A DNA stretch of 10,070 bases, from assembly GCA_035647855.1 (NCBI GenBank), contig DASRMP010000032.1, positions 1 through 10,070 on the forward strand, in the 5' to 3' direction. Positions 5,121 to 10,070 of the stretch are shown piece by piece; position 1 is the first letter of the stretch; every line of letters starts with the position of its first letter. The notes below the pieces were generated by a model. It was not told where the DNA came from. It searched no databases and saw only the letters and a program-made list of their open reading frames with translations. The stretch is from JAAZBW01 sp035647855. Its GTDB lineage: Bacteria > Actinomycetota > Actinomycetes > Actinomycetales > Actinomycetaceae. Position numbers and translations under genes: made by a program.

Positions 5121-6643
5121 TCACCCTTCCTGAGCTCGGCGAGCAGCGAGTCGAGCTCGGCGGGGAGTCCCGCGTCCTCGCCACGGGCGAGCGCCGCCGC
5201 CTCCACCGCCGTGCCACCGTCGACTGGGGTCGCACGTACCCAGACACGCCGTCTGGGTACGAACAACGATCCCATGAGACCCAGCATTGCCGCGACCGCA
5301 GTGCCCAGAAGCCACGGCAGTGAGGGATCGTGACGCAGATCCAGGGCGGCGAACCGGGGCAGCTCCACGAATGTGATCTCCCCCAGTCCGTCCGGGAGTT
5401 GCGCCGTCTGGCCCGGCGACAGCACCACGACAGCCGGCTGACCCGTCTCGCCCAGAACCTCGGTCATGCCCTCGGTGTCGAGTTGGTAGACGTTCTGGGG
5501 GACGCCGTCGTCGAGGCCGAGGTCGCCCTGCCAGACCCACAGGAGCATGACGGGGTTCGCGGGCGATGGGTGGGCGGAGTAGGCGCCGTCGTCGGCCTCG
5601 ACGGCCGTGGGCAGCAGCTGGCCGGTGAAGCCCAGTTGGGCGCCGGTGGTCACGTCGGGGACTTTGATGACGCCGGTGGAGGTGTACTGGTCGTCCTGCG
5701 GGAGGAACGGGACGGTCCCCGAGAACGCGAGGGCGCCCGTGCCGTCGCGCACCTCGATGCGGGGCGCGTAGCCGTTGCCCGAGAGGTAGACGGCCGTGCC
5801 GCCCGTGCGTAACGGCTCGTTGGGGATGATCACAGCGGGGTAGGTGGCGTTGCCGGGTTCCGTCACGCTTACGCCGGCGATGAACGCCTCGGGCCGTCCG
5901 GTGGGCGAGAACTCGGAGGTCATCGTCTCGAGCGTGAAGCGGAACGGATCGAGGGCCGCCTCGTCCACGAGGGCGCCGGCCTCGAAGGAGTCGTAGTCGA
6001 GGACGGAGTTCGCGAACGAATGCCCCTCGACGACGAGTGCCTGCCCGCGATAGGTCGAGAGCTGACCGAAGCCGAAGGAGAGCAGGATCCCGACGAGTGC
6101 CACGTGGAACAGGAGGTTTCCGGTCTCGCGCAGGTGGCCCTTCTCGGCGGAGATGCCGTCCTCGCCGACCCGGACCCGGTAGCCGCGCAGCCGCCGCAGC
6201 AGCCGCCGCTCCACGTCCTCGGCGGAAAGCGCGGTGGTGAAAGAGACGTGCGCCGGGAACCTGGTGAGGTGGCGCGGGACGCGCGAGGGCGGCGTGCGCA
6301 CCGCCCGGACGTGCGTCCTGATCCGCGGCACGATGCACCCGATCAGTGAGATGAACAGCAGGATGTAGACGGCCGCGAACCACGGCGAACCGAAGACGTT
6401 GAAGAAGCCGAGACGGTCGAGGATTCCGCCCATCGCAGGGTTGCCCTCGATGTACTCCGCGACCGCAACGGGGTCCTGGGGCCGCTGCGGGAAGAACGAG
6501 CCCGGCACCGCCGCGACGGCGAGCAGCAGCAGGAGCATCAGTGCCACCCGCATGCTGGTGATCTGGCGCCAGATCCAGCGGCCCCAGACCACCACCGGGC
6601 TGGTGGCGGCACGTTCGGTGGCGGCACGTTCGGTGGCGGCCAT
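5117..6643 (-). CDS. resB: Cytochrome c biogenesis protein ResB
   Basis: ResB is the partner of CcsB in System II haem delivery. The 508-aa product has three N-terminal helices (about 31-49, 88-105, 176-195), a large extracytoplasmic domain (about 196-444) and a final helix (445-463), the usual ResB topology. Family marks include RVALMLLLLLAVAAVPGSFFPQ-like helix 1 and EKGHLRETGNLLFHVALVG (168-184) with conserved His170 and His180. Translation is taken from ATG 6643, which shares one base with the ccdA stop (TGATG). The open frame continues far upstream through ccdA, but that part is a shadow. The extreme N-terminus (ERAATERAAT) comes from a 15-bp repeat. A perfect 11-bp inverted repeat lies inside the 3' end. 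Confidence 0.93.
   Translation of the reverse strand: MAATERAATERAATSPVVVWGRWIWRQITSMRVALMLLLLLAVAAVPGSFFPQRPQDPVAVAEYIEGNPAMGGILDRLGFFNVFGSPWFAAVYILLFISLIGCIVPRIRTHVRAVRTPPSRVPRHLTRFPAHVSFTTALSAEDVERRLLRRLRGYRVRVGEDGISAEKGHLRETGNLLFHVALVGILLSFGFGQLSTYRGQALVVEGHSFANSVLDYDSFEAGALVDEAALDPFRFTLETMTSEFSPTGRPEAFIAGVSVTEPGNATYPAVIIPNEPLRTGGTAVYLSGNGYAPRIEVRDGTGALAFSGTVPFLPQDDQYTSTGVIKVPDVTTGAQLGFTGQLLPTAVEADDGAYSAHPSPANPVMLLWVWQGDLGLDDGVPQNVYQLDTEGMTEVLGETGQPAVVVLSPGQTAQLPDGLGEITFVELPRFAALDLRHDPSLPWLLGTAVAAMLGLMGSLFVPRRRVWVRATPVDGGTAVEAAALARGEDAGLPAELDSLLAELRKGE
5235..5261. repeat. 11-bp inverted repeat within resB
   Basis: CGTACCCAGAC (5235-5245) is followed, after the 5-nt loop ACGCC, by its exact complement GTCTGGGTACG (5251-5261). 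In the mRNA this is a strong hairpin about 115 nt before the ccsB start. It lies in the cytoplasmic tail codons after the last ResB helix. It could stabilise or attenuate the message, or be a DNA operator; its role is unknown. Confidence 0.75.
6603..6640. repeat. 15-bp repeat at the 5' end of resB
   Basis: GTGGCGGCACGTTCG is present twice, plus an 8-base partial copy. On the minus strand it encodes AATERAATER immediately after the start codon. Confidence 0.87.
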
Positions 6644-7449
6644 CAGATGACGACGGCGAAGTCGGCGATGGTGCCCTGCAACGCGGCCATGATCGTGTCC
6701 CATGCGCCGGTGACCAGTGCCAGCCCGAGCAGGATGAGCACCGCGCCCCCGATCCGGGTGATGACCACGCGGTGGCGCCGCACCCAGTTGTGCAGCCGCG
6801 GCGTACGCGTGAAGGCCACGGCGATCACGATGAACGGCAGCCCGAGCCCGAGGCAGTAGGCGAACGCCAGGATCCCGCCGCGCAGCGGCTCGCCGCCGCC
6901 GAAGGACAGCGTCAGCACCGCAGCGAGGGTGGGCCCGATGCAGGGCGTCCATCCGAGCGCGAACGTGGCCCCGAGCAAGGGGGCACCCGCAAGGCCGAAT
7001 CGCGGGCTCATCTGAACGCGCAGGTCGCGCTGCAGGAACGGCAGATATCCCAGGAACGCCAGGCCCATGAGGATCACGAAGACGCCGAGGACCCGCATGA
7101 TCACGTCCAGCCAGGGCGCCATCCGTGCGCCGAGCGCCGCGAACACGACCCCCAGCAGCACGAAAACGACCGTGAAACCGAGCACGAACAGCACCGTGCC
7201 GAGCAGCACACGGCTCGAGTTCGCCCGCTGCATCGTGCGGGTTCCGCCGCGGGACGCCGCCGCGCCGCGGGACGCCGTCGGGCCGCCACCCGAGCTGCTC
7301 CCGGACATTCCGCCGAGGTATCCCACGTACCCCGGGATGAGGGGCAGGATGCACGGGGAGGCGAACGAGACGAGCCCGGCGAGCAACGCAACCCCCATGG
7401 CCAGCAGCATCGGGCCATTCATGACGATCGCCGAGAACTGTTCGGCCAT
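6643..7449 (-). CDS. ccdA: Thiol-disulfide transmembrane reductase CcdA
   Basis: CcdA passes electrons from cytoplasmic thioredoxin across the membrane to extracytoplasmic thioredoxin-like proteins such as the one encoded upstream. The 268-aa protein with six hydrophobic segments has the two conserved cysteines in SFASPCILPLIPGY (Cys33) and GWTPCIGPTL (Cys170), the DsbD/CcdA active pair. Residues 48-78 are a Ser/Gly/Arg-rich insert between helices 1 and 2 containing a 6-residue repeat (TASRGA/AASRGG); this is longer than in the family core. The ATG is 3 nt after the resA stop, with GGAGGAG 7 nt upstream inside resA. Its stop overlaps the resB start by one base. Confidence 0.94.
   Translation of the reverse strand: MAEQFSAIVMNGPMLLAMGVALLAGLVSFASPCILPLIPGYVGYLGGMSGSSSGGGPTASRGAAASRGGTRTMQRANSSRVLLGTVLFVLGFTVVFVLLGVVFAALGARMAPWLDVIMRVLGVFVILMGLAFLGYLPFLQRDLRVQMSPRFGLAGAPLLGATFALGWTPCIGPTLAAVLTLSFGGGEPLRGGILAFAYCLGLGLPFIVIAVAFTRTPRLHNWVRRHRVVITRIGGAVLILLGLALVTGAWDTIMAALQGTIADFAVVI
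7247..7282. repeat. 18-bp direct repeat in ccdA
   Basis: Two adjoining 18-bp units beginning CCGCGGGACGCCG encode the TASRGA/AASRGG linker on the minus strand. Confidence 0.82.
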
Positions 7450-7452
7450 GAC

Positions 7453-8082
7453 TCACTCCTCCGCAAGCGCGTCGTCGATGAGTCCGCGCAGGATGCCGGG
7501 GTCCGCCTGTCCAAGGATACGCGAGGCGACTCGCCCCTCCCGGTCGAGGACGATCGTGGTCGGCATGGCCTGGAGCGGCACCAGTCCCTGCATCGCGGCG
7601 ACGGCGGTCGCGTCGAGGTCCCACAGCGATGGGTAAGGGATCGAGAAGGTGCGCTCGAAGGCCTGGGCTGCGCCGGCGTCGTCGCGCGGGTTGACACCCA
7701 GCATGTGGATCTCGGGGTAGTCCTCGGCGATCGCGACGAGTTCGGGCGCCTCGACCCGGCAGGGCGGGCACGCCGCGTACCAGAAGTTCATCACGACGAC
7801 GTCGCCGCGCCAGTCCGCGACGTCGATGCCTTCTCCCTCGTACGACTCCCCCACGACCTCGACGGGCGCGCCCCGCTCATCCCGGTCCCAGGTGGCGAAC
7901 GAGCCGTCACCGGCCTGGTATCCGGCACCGGGGGCGCTCTCCGGGCGGCCGATCGAGGCGCAGCCGGCGAGTCCGGCCGCGAGCGCGGCGCCGGTCATCA
8001 GGGCCGCGATGCGGCGGACGCCCGGGCGCGGGCGCCTCGCGCGCACACCTCCGCGTCTCGCGCCCGCACTTCCGCGCCTCAC
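7453..8082 (-). CDS. resA: ResA/TlpA-family lipoprotein thioredoxin
   Basis: This is a membrane-anchored extracytoplasmic thiol-disulfide reductase that keeps apocytochrome c cysteines reduced for haem attachment, itself reduced by CcdA. The 209-aa product has an unusually long Arg-rich n-region (1-25), a hydrophobic core and lipobox LAGC with Cys41. The thioredoxin domain follows, with NFWYAACPPC (active-site Cys105 and Cys108), the cis-Pro loop AMPTT (Pro174) and VNPRDD typical of TlpA. I take GTG 8082: GGAGG stands 8 nt upstream and the start overlaps the phosphatase stop as GTGA. The open frame extends further upstream only as a shadow of the phosphatase. Both the Shine-Dalgarno and the start lie within a 21-bp triple repeat. 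An internal GTG (8046) is an alternative start giving a shorter n-region. Confidence 0.9.
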   Translation of the reverse strand: MRRGSAGARRGGVRARRPRPGVRRIAALMTGAALAAGLAGCASIGRPESAPGAGYQAGDGSFATWDRDERGAPVEVVGESYEGEGIDVADWRGDVVVMNFWYAACPPCRVEAPELVAIAEDYPEIHMLGVNPRDDAGAAQAFERTFSIPYPSLWDLDATAVAAMQGLVPLQAMPTTIVLDREGRVASRILGQADPGILRGLIDDALAEE

Positions 8083-8094
8083 GCGCTTGCCTCC
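8032..8094. repeat. 21-bp triple repeat across the phosphatase/resA junction
   Basis: Three imperfect 21-bp units (8032-8052, 8053-8073, 8074-8094) begin GCGCCTCGCG, GCGTCTCGCG and GCGCCTCACG. On the minus strand they encode heptads GGKRVRR, GSAGARR and GGVRARR. The first of these spans the ribosome site, the start codon of resA and the phosphatase stop. Confidence 0.8.
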
Positions 8095-8771
8095 GGCGGC
8101 TGGCCGGGGATGTGGGCCCCGGACCTCCCGGGGACCATGTCCGCCGCGCCGCGCACGAGGTCGGCGGCGGGCTCGGCGTACGAGAGACCGACCAGTCTGC
8201 GGCCTTCGAACTCCAGCGACGTGAGGGAAGCAAGCGCGCACTCGCGACGACGCGGATCGTGCGCCAGGTGCCGGCCCTCGATGCGGAGCCGGGTGACCCA
8301 GATGGGCAACTGGTGGGATACGAGCAGGGCCTCGCCGCCGTCGGGAAGGAGGTCCAGGGAGCGGCGGATGGCGTCGCACATGCGATCGACGATCTCCGTG
8401 TAGGGCTCACCCCACGAAGGCCGCATCGGGTTGCGGTACCGCTTCCAGAACCGGGGGCTGGCGAGCATCAGGCGGTTCGAACCGAGTGCCTCGCCCTCGA
8501 AGTCGTTACCGGCCTCGATGAGGCCCTCATCGATCAGCACGGGGACCGAGAACGCCTGCGCCGTCGGAGCGGCTGATTCCTGGGCGCGCTCGAGAGGAGA
8601 TGCGACGACCGCGCGGATATCGTGCCCGTTTTCGCCGATGTGTTTCGCGACGCGTTCGGCCATCGCCCTACCCCGATCCGAGAGCCGGTAACCGGGGAGG
8701 CGGCCGTAGAGCACGCCCCCGGGGTTGAAGACCTCGCCGTGGCGCATCAGATGGATGGTCGAGTGCGGCAT
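8079..8771 (-). CDS. Histidine phosphatase family protein (phosphoglycerate mutase-like)
   Basis: This is a cytosolic phosphohydrolase of the branch-1 histidine phosphatase superfamily; the substrate cannot be told from sequence. The 230-aa product has LMRHGEVFNPGG with catalytic His11, YGRLPGYRLSDRG, SPLERAQESA (phosphate-pocket Arg62), the acid-loop LIEAGNDFEG (Glu86 region) and the second histidine in VSHQLPIW (His153). Start ATG 8771 puts the RHG motif at residue 10 as usual for the family; an ATG at 8780 would add three residues. It is the first gene of the resA-ccdA-resB-ccsB operon, and its TGA overlaps the resA GTG. An equivalent phosphatase gene heads the ccs cluster in mycobacteria. 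A CAGAAT hexamer 7 nt before ATG 8771 might be a weak leaderless promoter. Confidence 0.9.
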   Translation of the reverse strand: MPHSTIHLMRHGEVFNPGGVLYGRLPGYRLSDRGRAMAERVAKHIGENGHDIRAVVASPLERAQESAAPTAQAFSVPVLIDEGLIEAGNDFEGEALGSNRLMLASPRFWKRYRNPMRPSWGEPYTEIVDRMCDAIRRSLDLLPDGGEALLVSHQLPIWVTRLRIEGRHLAHDPRRRECALASLTSLEFEGRRLVGLSYAEPAADLVRGAADMVPGRSGAHIPGQPPEASA

Positions 8772-8822
8772 GTGAAGCATTCTGGCACGGCCGGCCGCGC
8801 CGCCGAGGCCCGGAGGCGGCGG

Positions 8823-9281
8823 CTAGACGTCGCCGAGCTTCGCAAGGATCTGGCCGAACTGGCGGACCTCGCCGTCGGAAAGCCGGTCGAAGATCTGGCG
8901 GCGCACGGACTCCACGTGGTCCGGTGCCGCTCTCTCGAGAACCGCGTAGCCGTGGGGCGTCAGGATGCAGTTCACGCCGCGACCGTCGTTTTCGCACGCG
9001 GCGCGTTCAACCAGACCTCGCTTCTCCATCCGCCGCACCGTGTGGGTGAGCCGTGATCGTGAATTGACGAGTTCCTCGGCGAGTGCCGACATCCTGATCG
9101 TGCGGTCCGGTTGCTCGGACAGAACGACCATGACCTCGTACTCGTTGAGCGAGAGCGCGTGCGTACTAACGAGGTCGCGATCCAGGGCGTCTGCAATCTC
9201 CATGGTGGCTCGCAGGTAGTGCCTCCAGATTTTCTGATAGTCCTGGGAAAGCCATCGCACCTGTGGCTGTGCCGCGGTCAC
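8823..9281 (-). CDS. MarR-family transcriptional regulator
   Basis: The product is a 152-aa winged-helix dimer protein. The DNA-binding core is MSALAEELVNSRSRLTHTV (64-82), followed by RRMEKRGLVER and the wing NDGRGVNCILTPHG (98-111). The N- and C-terminal helices would form the dimer interface. Cys96 and Cys105 flank the wing and might sense oxidants, but this is speculative. The start GTG 9281 is set by GGAGGAGG 6 nt upstream; the frame upstream is open but has no ribosome site. The gene is divergent from the YceI gene and shares with it a control region holding an 18-bp palindrome, so autoregulation and control of yceI are likely. The phosphatase and ccs operon start 51 nt downstream on the same strand and could be cotranscribed. 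Confidence 0.9.
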   Translation of the reverse strand: MTAAQPQVRWLSQDYQKIWRHYLRATMEIADALDRDLVSTHALSLNEYEVMVVLSEQPDRTIRMSALAEELVNSRSRLTHTVRRMEKRGLVERAACENDGRGVNCILTPHGYAVLERAAPDHVESVRRQIFDRLSDGEVRQFGQILAKLGDV

Positions 9282-9287
9282 GTGAAT

Positions 9288-9295
9288 CCTCCTCC
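9288..9295 (-). promoter_or_regulatory. Ribosome binding site that fixes the marR start
   Basis: On the minus strand GGAGGAGG lies 6 nt before GTG 9281. The upstream open frame (to 9359) would start inside the operator and carries no such site. Confidence 0.8.
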
Positions 9296-9339
9296 ACCGT
9301 CCCGGCACCCCACTTGTTGCGTGGCGGTTGCCGCGATGG

Positions 9340-9368
9340 TTGCGTAGTTGATGTTTCAACTATATGGT
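9340..9368 (+). promoter_or_regulatory. yceI promoter, TTGCGT-N17-TATGGT
   Basis: The -35 TTGCGT (9340-9345) and -10 TATGGT (9363-9368) are separated by 17 nt. The predicted start near 9375 gives a leader of about 36 nt containing AAGGA (9399-9403). The 18-bp palindrome almost exactly fills the spacer, so a bound repressor would exclude RNA polymerase. Confidence 0.6.
9345..9362. promoter_or_regulatory. Palindromic operator, probably for the MarR protein
   Basis: TAGTTGA-TGTT-TCAACTA: perfect 7-bp arms with a 4-nt centre, AT-rich in a GC-rich genome. It has the size and TTGA/TCAA character of many MarR-family operators. It overlaps both divergent promoters. Binding by the adjacent MarR protein is inferred from position. 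Confidence 0.75.
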
Positions 9369-9387
9369 GGATCCGACCCGCAGACAA
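9359..9387 (-). promoter_or_regulatory. marR promoter, TTGTCT-N17-TATAGT
   Basis: On the minus strand, TTGTCT (plus 9382-9387) and TATAGT (plus 9359-9364) stand 17 nt apart. The start would fall near 9352, giving a leader of about 70 nt. The -10 overlaps the right arm of the palindrome, consistent with autorepression. Confidence 0.55.
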
Positions 9388-9410
9388 CAACAATCGGGAA
9401 GGACCCCCAC

Positions 9411-9950
9411 ATGGTTCAGATCGTTCCTGGCACCTACGTCATCGACGCTTCGCACTCCGAGGTCGGCTTCTCCGTCCGTCACGCCGGCATCGCCAAGGTG
9501 CGCGGCTCCTTCACCGAGTTCGAGGGCGCCATCGAGGTCGGCGAGAACGGCACCGACTCCAAGGCCAACGTCTCCGTCGACCTCGCTTCGGTCGATACGC
9601 GCTCGGAGGCCCGCGATCAGCACCTCCGCTCCGCAGACTTCTTCAACGTGGAGGTGACGCCCACCATGACCTTCGCGTCCACCAGCGTGAAGATCGAGGA
9701 CGCCGAGGACTTCGTCCTCCGCGGCGAGCTCACGCTCAACGGCGTCACCATGCCCGTCGAGATCGAGGCCGAGTACACCGGCACCGCGATTGACCCGTAC
9801 GGTCAGGAGCGCATCGGGTTCTCCGGCGAGACCAAGATCAACCGCAAGGACTTCGGACTGACCTGGAACGCCGCGCTCGAGACCGGTGGCGTACTCGTCA
9901 GCGACAGGGTCAACATCGTCCTCGAAGTCTCCGCCGTCAAGCAGGCCTGA
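9411..9950 (+). CDS. YceI-family protein
   Basis: YceI proteins form a lipocalin-like beta-barrel; in characterised members the barrel binds a polyisoprenoid chain. The physiological role is generally unsettled (stress, acid and isoprenoid handling have been proposed). The 179-aa product has the hallmarks PGTYVIDASHSEVGFSVRH (6-24), KVRGSFTEFEG (29-39), DTRSEARDQHLRSADFFNV (62-80), GELTLNGVTMPV (105-116) and NRKDFGLTWNAALETGG (144-160). There is no signal peptide, so this form is expected in the cytoplasm, as is common in actinobacteria. ATG 9411 is chosen over in-frame upstream codons because AAGGA lies 7 nt before it and the family begins here. It is divergent from marR and followed by a strong terminator. 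Confidence 0.94.
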   Translation: MVQIVPGTYVIDASHSEVGFSVRHAGIAKVRGSFTEFEGAIEVGENGTDSKANVSVDLASVDTRSEARDQHLRSADFFNVEVTPTMTFASTSVKIEDAEDFVLRGELTLNGVTMPVEIEAEYTGTAIDPYGQERIGFSGETKINRKDFGLTWNAALETGGVLVSDRVNIVLEVSAVKQA

Positions 9951-9980
9951 CACCAGCCGTCCGCACGGCGGACCGATTCC

Positions 9981-10014
9981 ACGAGGCCGGAGTGGCTCGC
10001 CGCTCCGGCCTCGT
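9981..10014 (+). terminator. Rho-independent-type terminator after yceI
   Basis: ACGAGGCCGGAG (9981-9992) pairs perfectly with CTCCGGCCTCGT (10003-10014). The stem can extend inward by a T-G wobble and two G-C pairs to a CTCG loop. It lies 31 nt after the yceI stop and is followed by the T-containing tail CGTCGTTCC. The T-run is poor, as is common in high-GC actinobacteria. The remaining 56 bases of the window show nothing identifiable. Confidence 0.85.
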
Positions 10015-10070
10015 CGTCGTTCCTCGTTCGCCGTCGTCTGACGTCGTCCTTCGCCGACTGCGTCCCACCC

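Noticed and set aside
6644..7771. N-terminal extension of ResB (376 extra codons)
   Set aside because: It is the shadow of ccdA and the end of resA in another frame; the ResB family starts at 6643 and the TGATG coupling supports that start.
8083..8379. N-terminal extension of ResA (99 extra codons)
   Set aside because: It is Arg/Pro-rich and overlaps the phosphatase gene; GGAGG plus GTGA overlap at 8082 and the lipobox position support the shorter form.
6772..8403. 543-codon plus-strand open frame opposite ccdA, resA and the phosphatase
   Set aside because: His/Arg/Gly-rich composition typical of antisense frames in high-GC genes; the minus strand carries clear family motifs throughout.
9348..9410. 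Upstream start for the YceI protein
   Set aside because: The ATG lies inside the palindrome and promoter; the YceI family start and AAGGA site point to 9411.
10015..10070. Start of another gene at the right edge
   Set aside because: No start codon with a ribosome site and no recognisable coding signal in the last 56 bases.

Overview
The window is high-GC DNA with an actinobacterial gene set: GTG starts, apparently leaderless promoters, menaquinone synthesis, and a System II (Ccs/Res) cytochrome c maturation cluster. The order menE, menA, DUF4229, PLDc_N protein, ccsB, resB, ccdA, TlpA-like protein, histidine phosphatase fits the Actinomycetota, probably Micrococcales. I cannot fix the family from sequence alone.

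Layout: (1) 1-135, minus strand, the 5' end of a lipoprotein gene running off the window, divergent from (2) menE (199-1344, plus). (3) 1345-2246 is a 900-base stretch without a credible gene. It holds a ~21-bp repeat array that reverses orientation across a perfect 60-bp palindrome, a 126-bp tandem duplication, and a 22-bp repeat just upstream of menA. (4) menA (2247-3116, plus) converges on and overlaps a minus-strand DUF4229 gene (3015-3428). That gene is divergent from a plus-strand PLDc_N membrane protein gene (3513-4094). (5) 4131-8771, minus strand, is a tightly packed operon: histidine phosphatase, resA/tlpA, ccdA, resB, ccsB, with junctions of -4, +3, -1 and -4 nt. (6) A MarR-family regulator (8823-9281, minus) lies 51 nt upstream of it. 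The regulator is divergent from a YceI-family gene (9411-9950, plus). Between them lies an 18-bp palindrome covering two back-to-back promoters. A strong terminator follows yceI.

How the genes fit together: MenE and MenA make menaquinone, the membrane electron carrier. CcdA brings reducing power across the membrane to the lipoprotein thioredoxin ResA/TlpA, which keeps apocytochrome cysteines reduced. ResB and CcsB move and attach haem. The region therefore builds two halves of a respiratory chain (quinone and c-type cytochromes). The MarR/YceI pair looks like a separately controlled module. The YceI family binds polyisoprenoids in some members, so a quinone link is possible but unproven.

The most unusual property is repeat DNA. 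Besides the intergenic arrays, seven genes or gene junctions carry short tandem repeats whose period is a multiple of three, nearly always in linkers or termini of the protein. I do not see an evident new multi-gene defence or biosynthetic system. The best candidates for undescribed biology are the phased repeat/palindrome array between menE and menA and the apparently leaderless promoter set.
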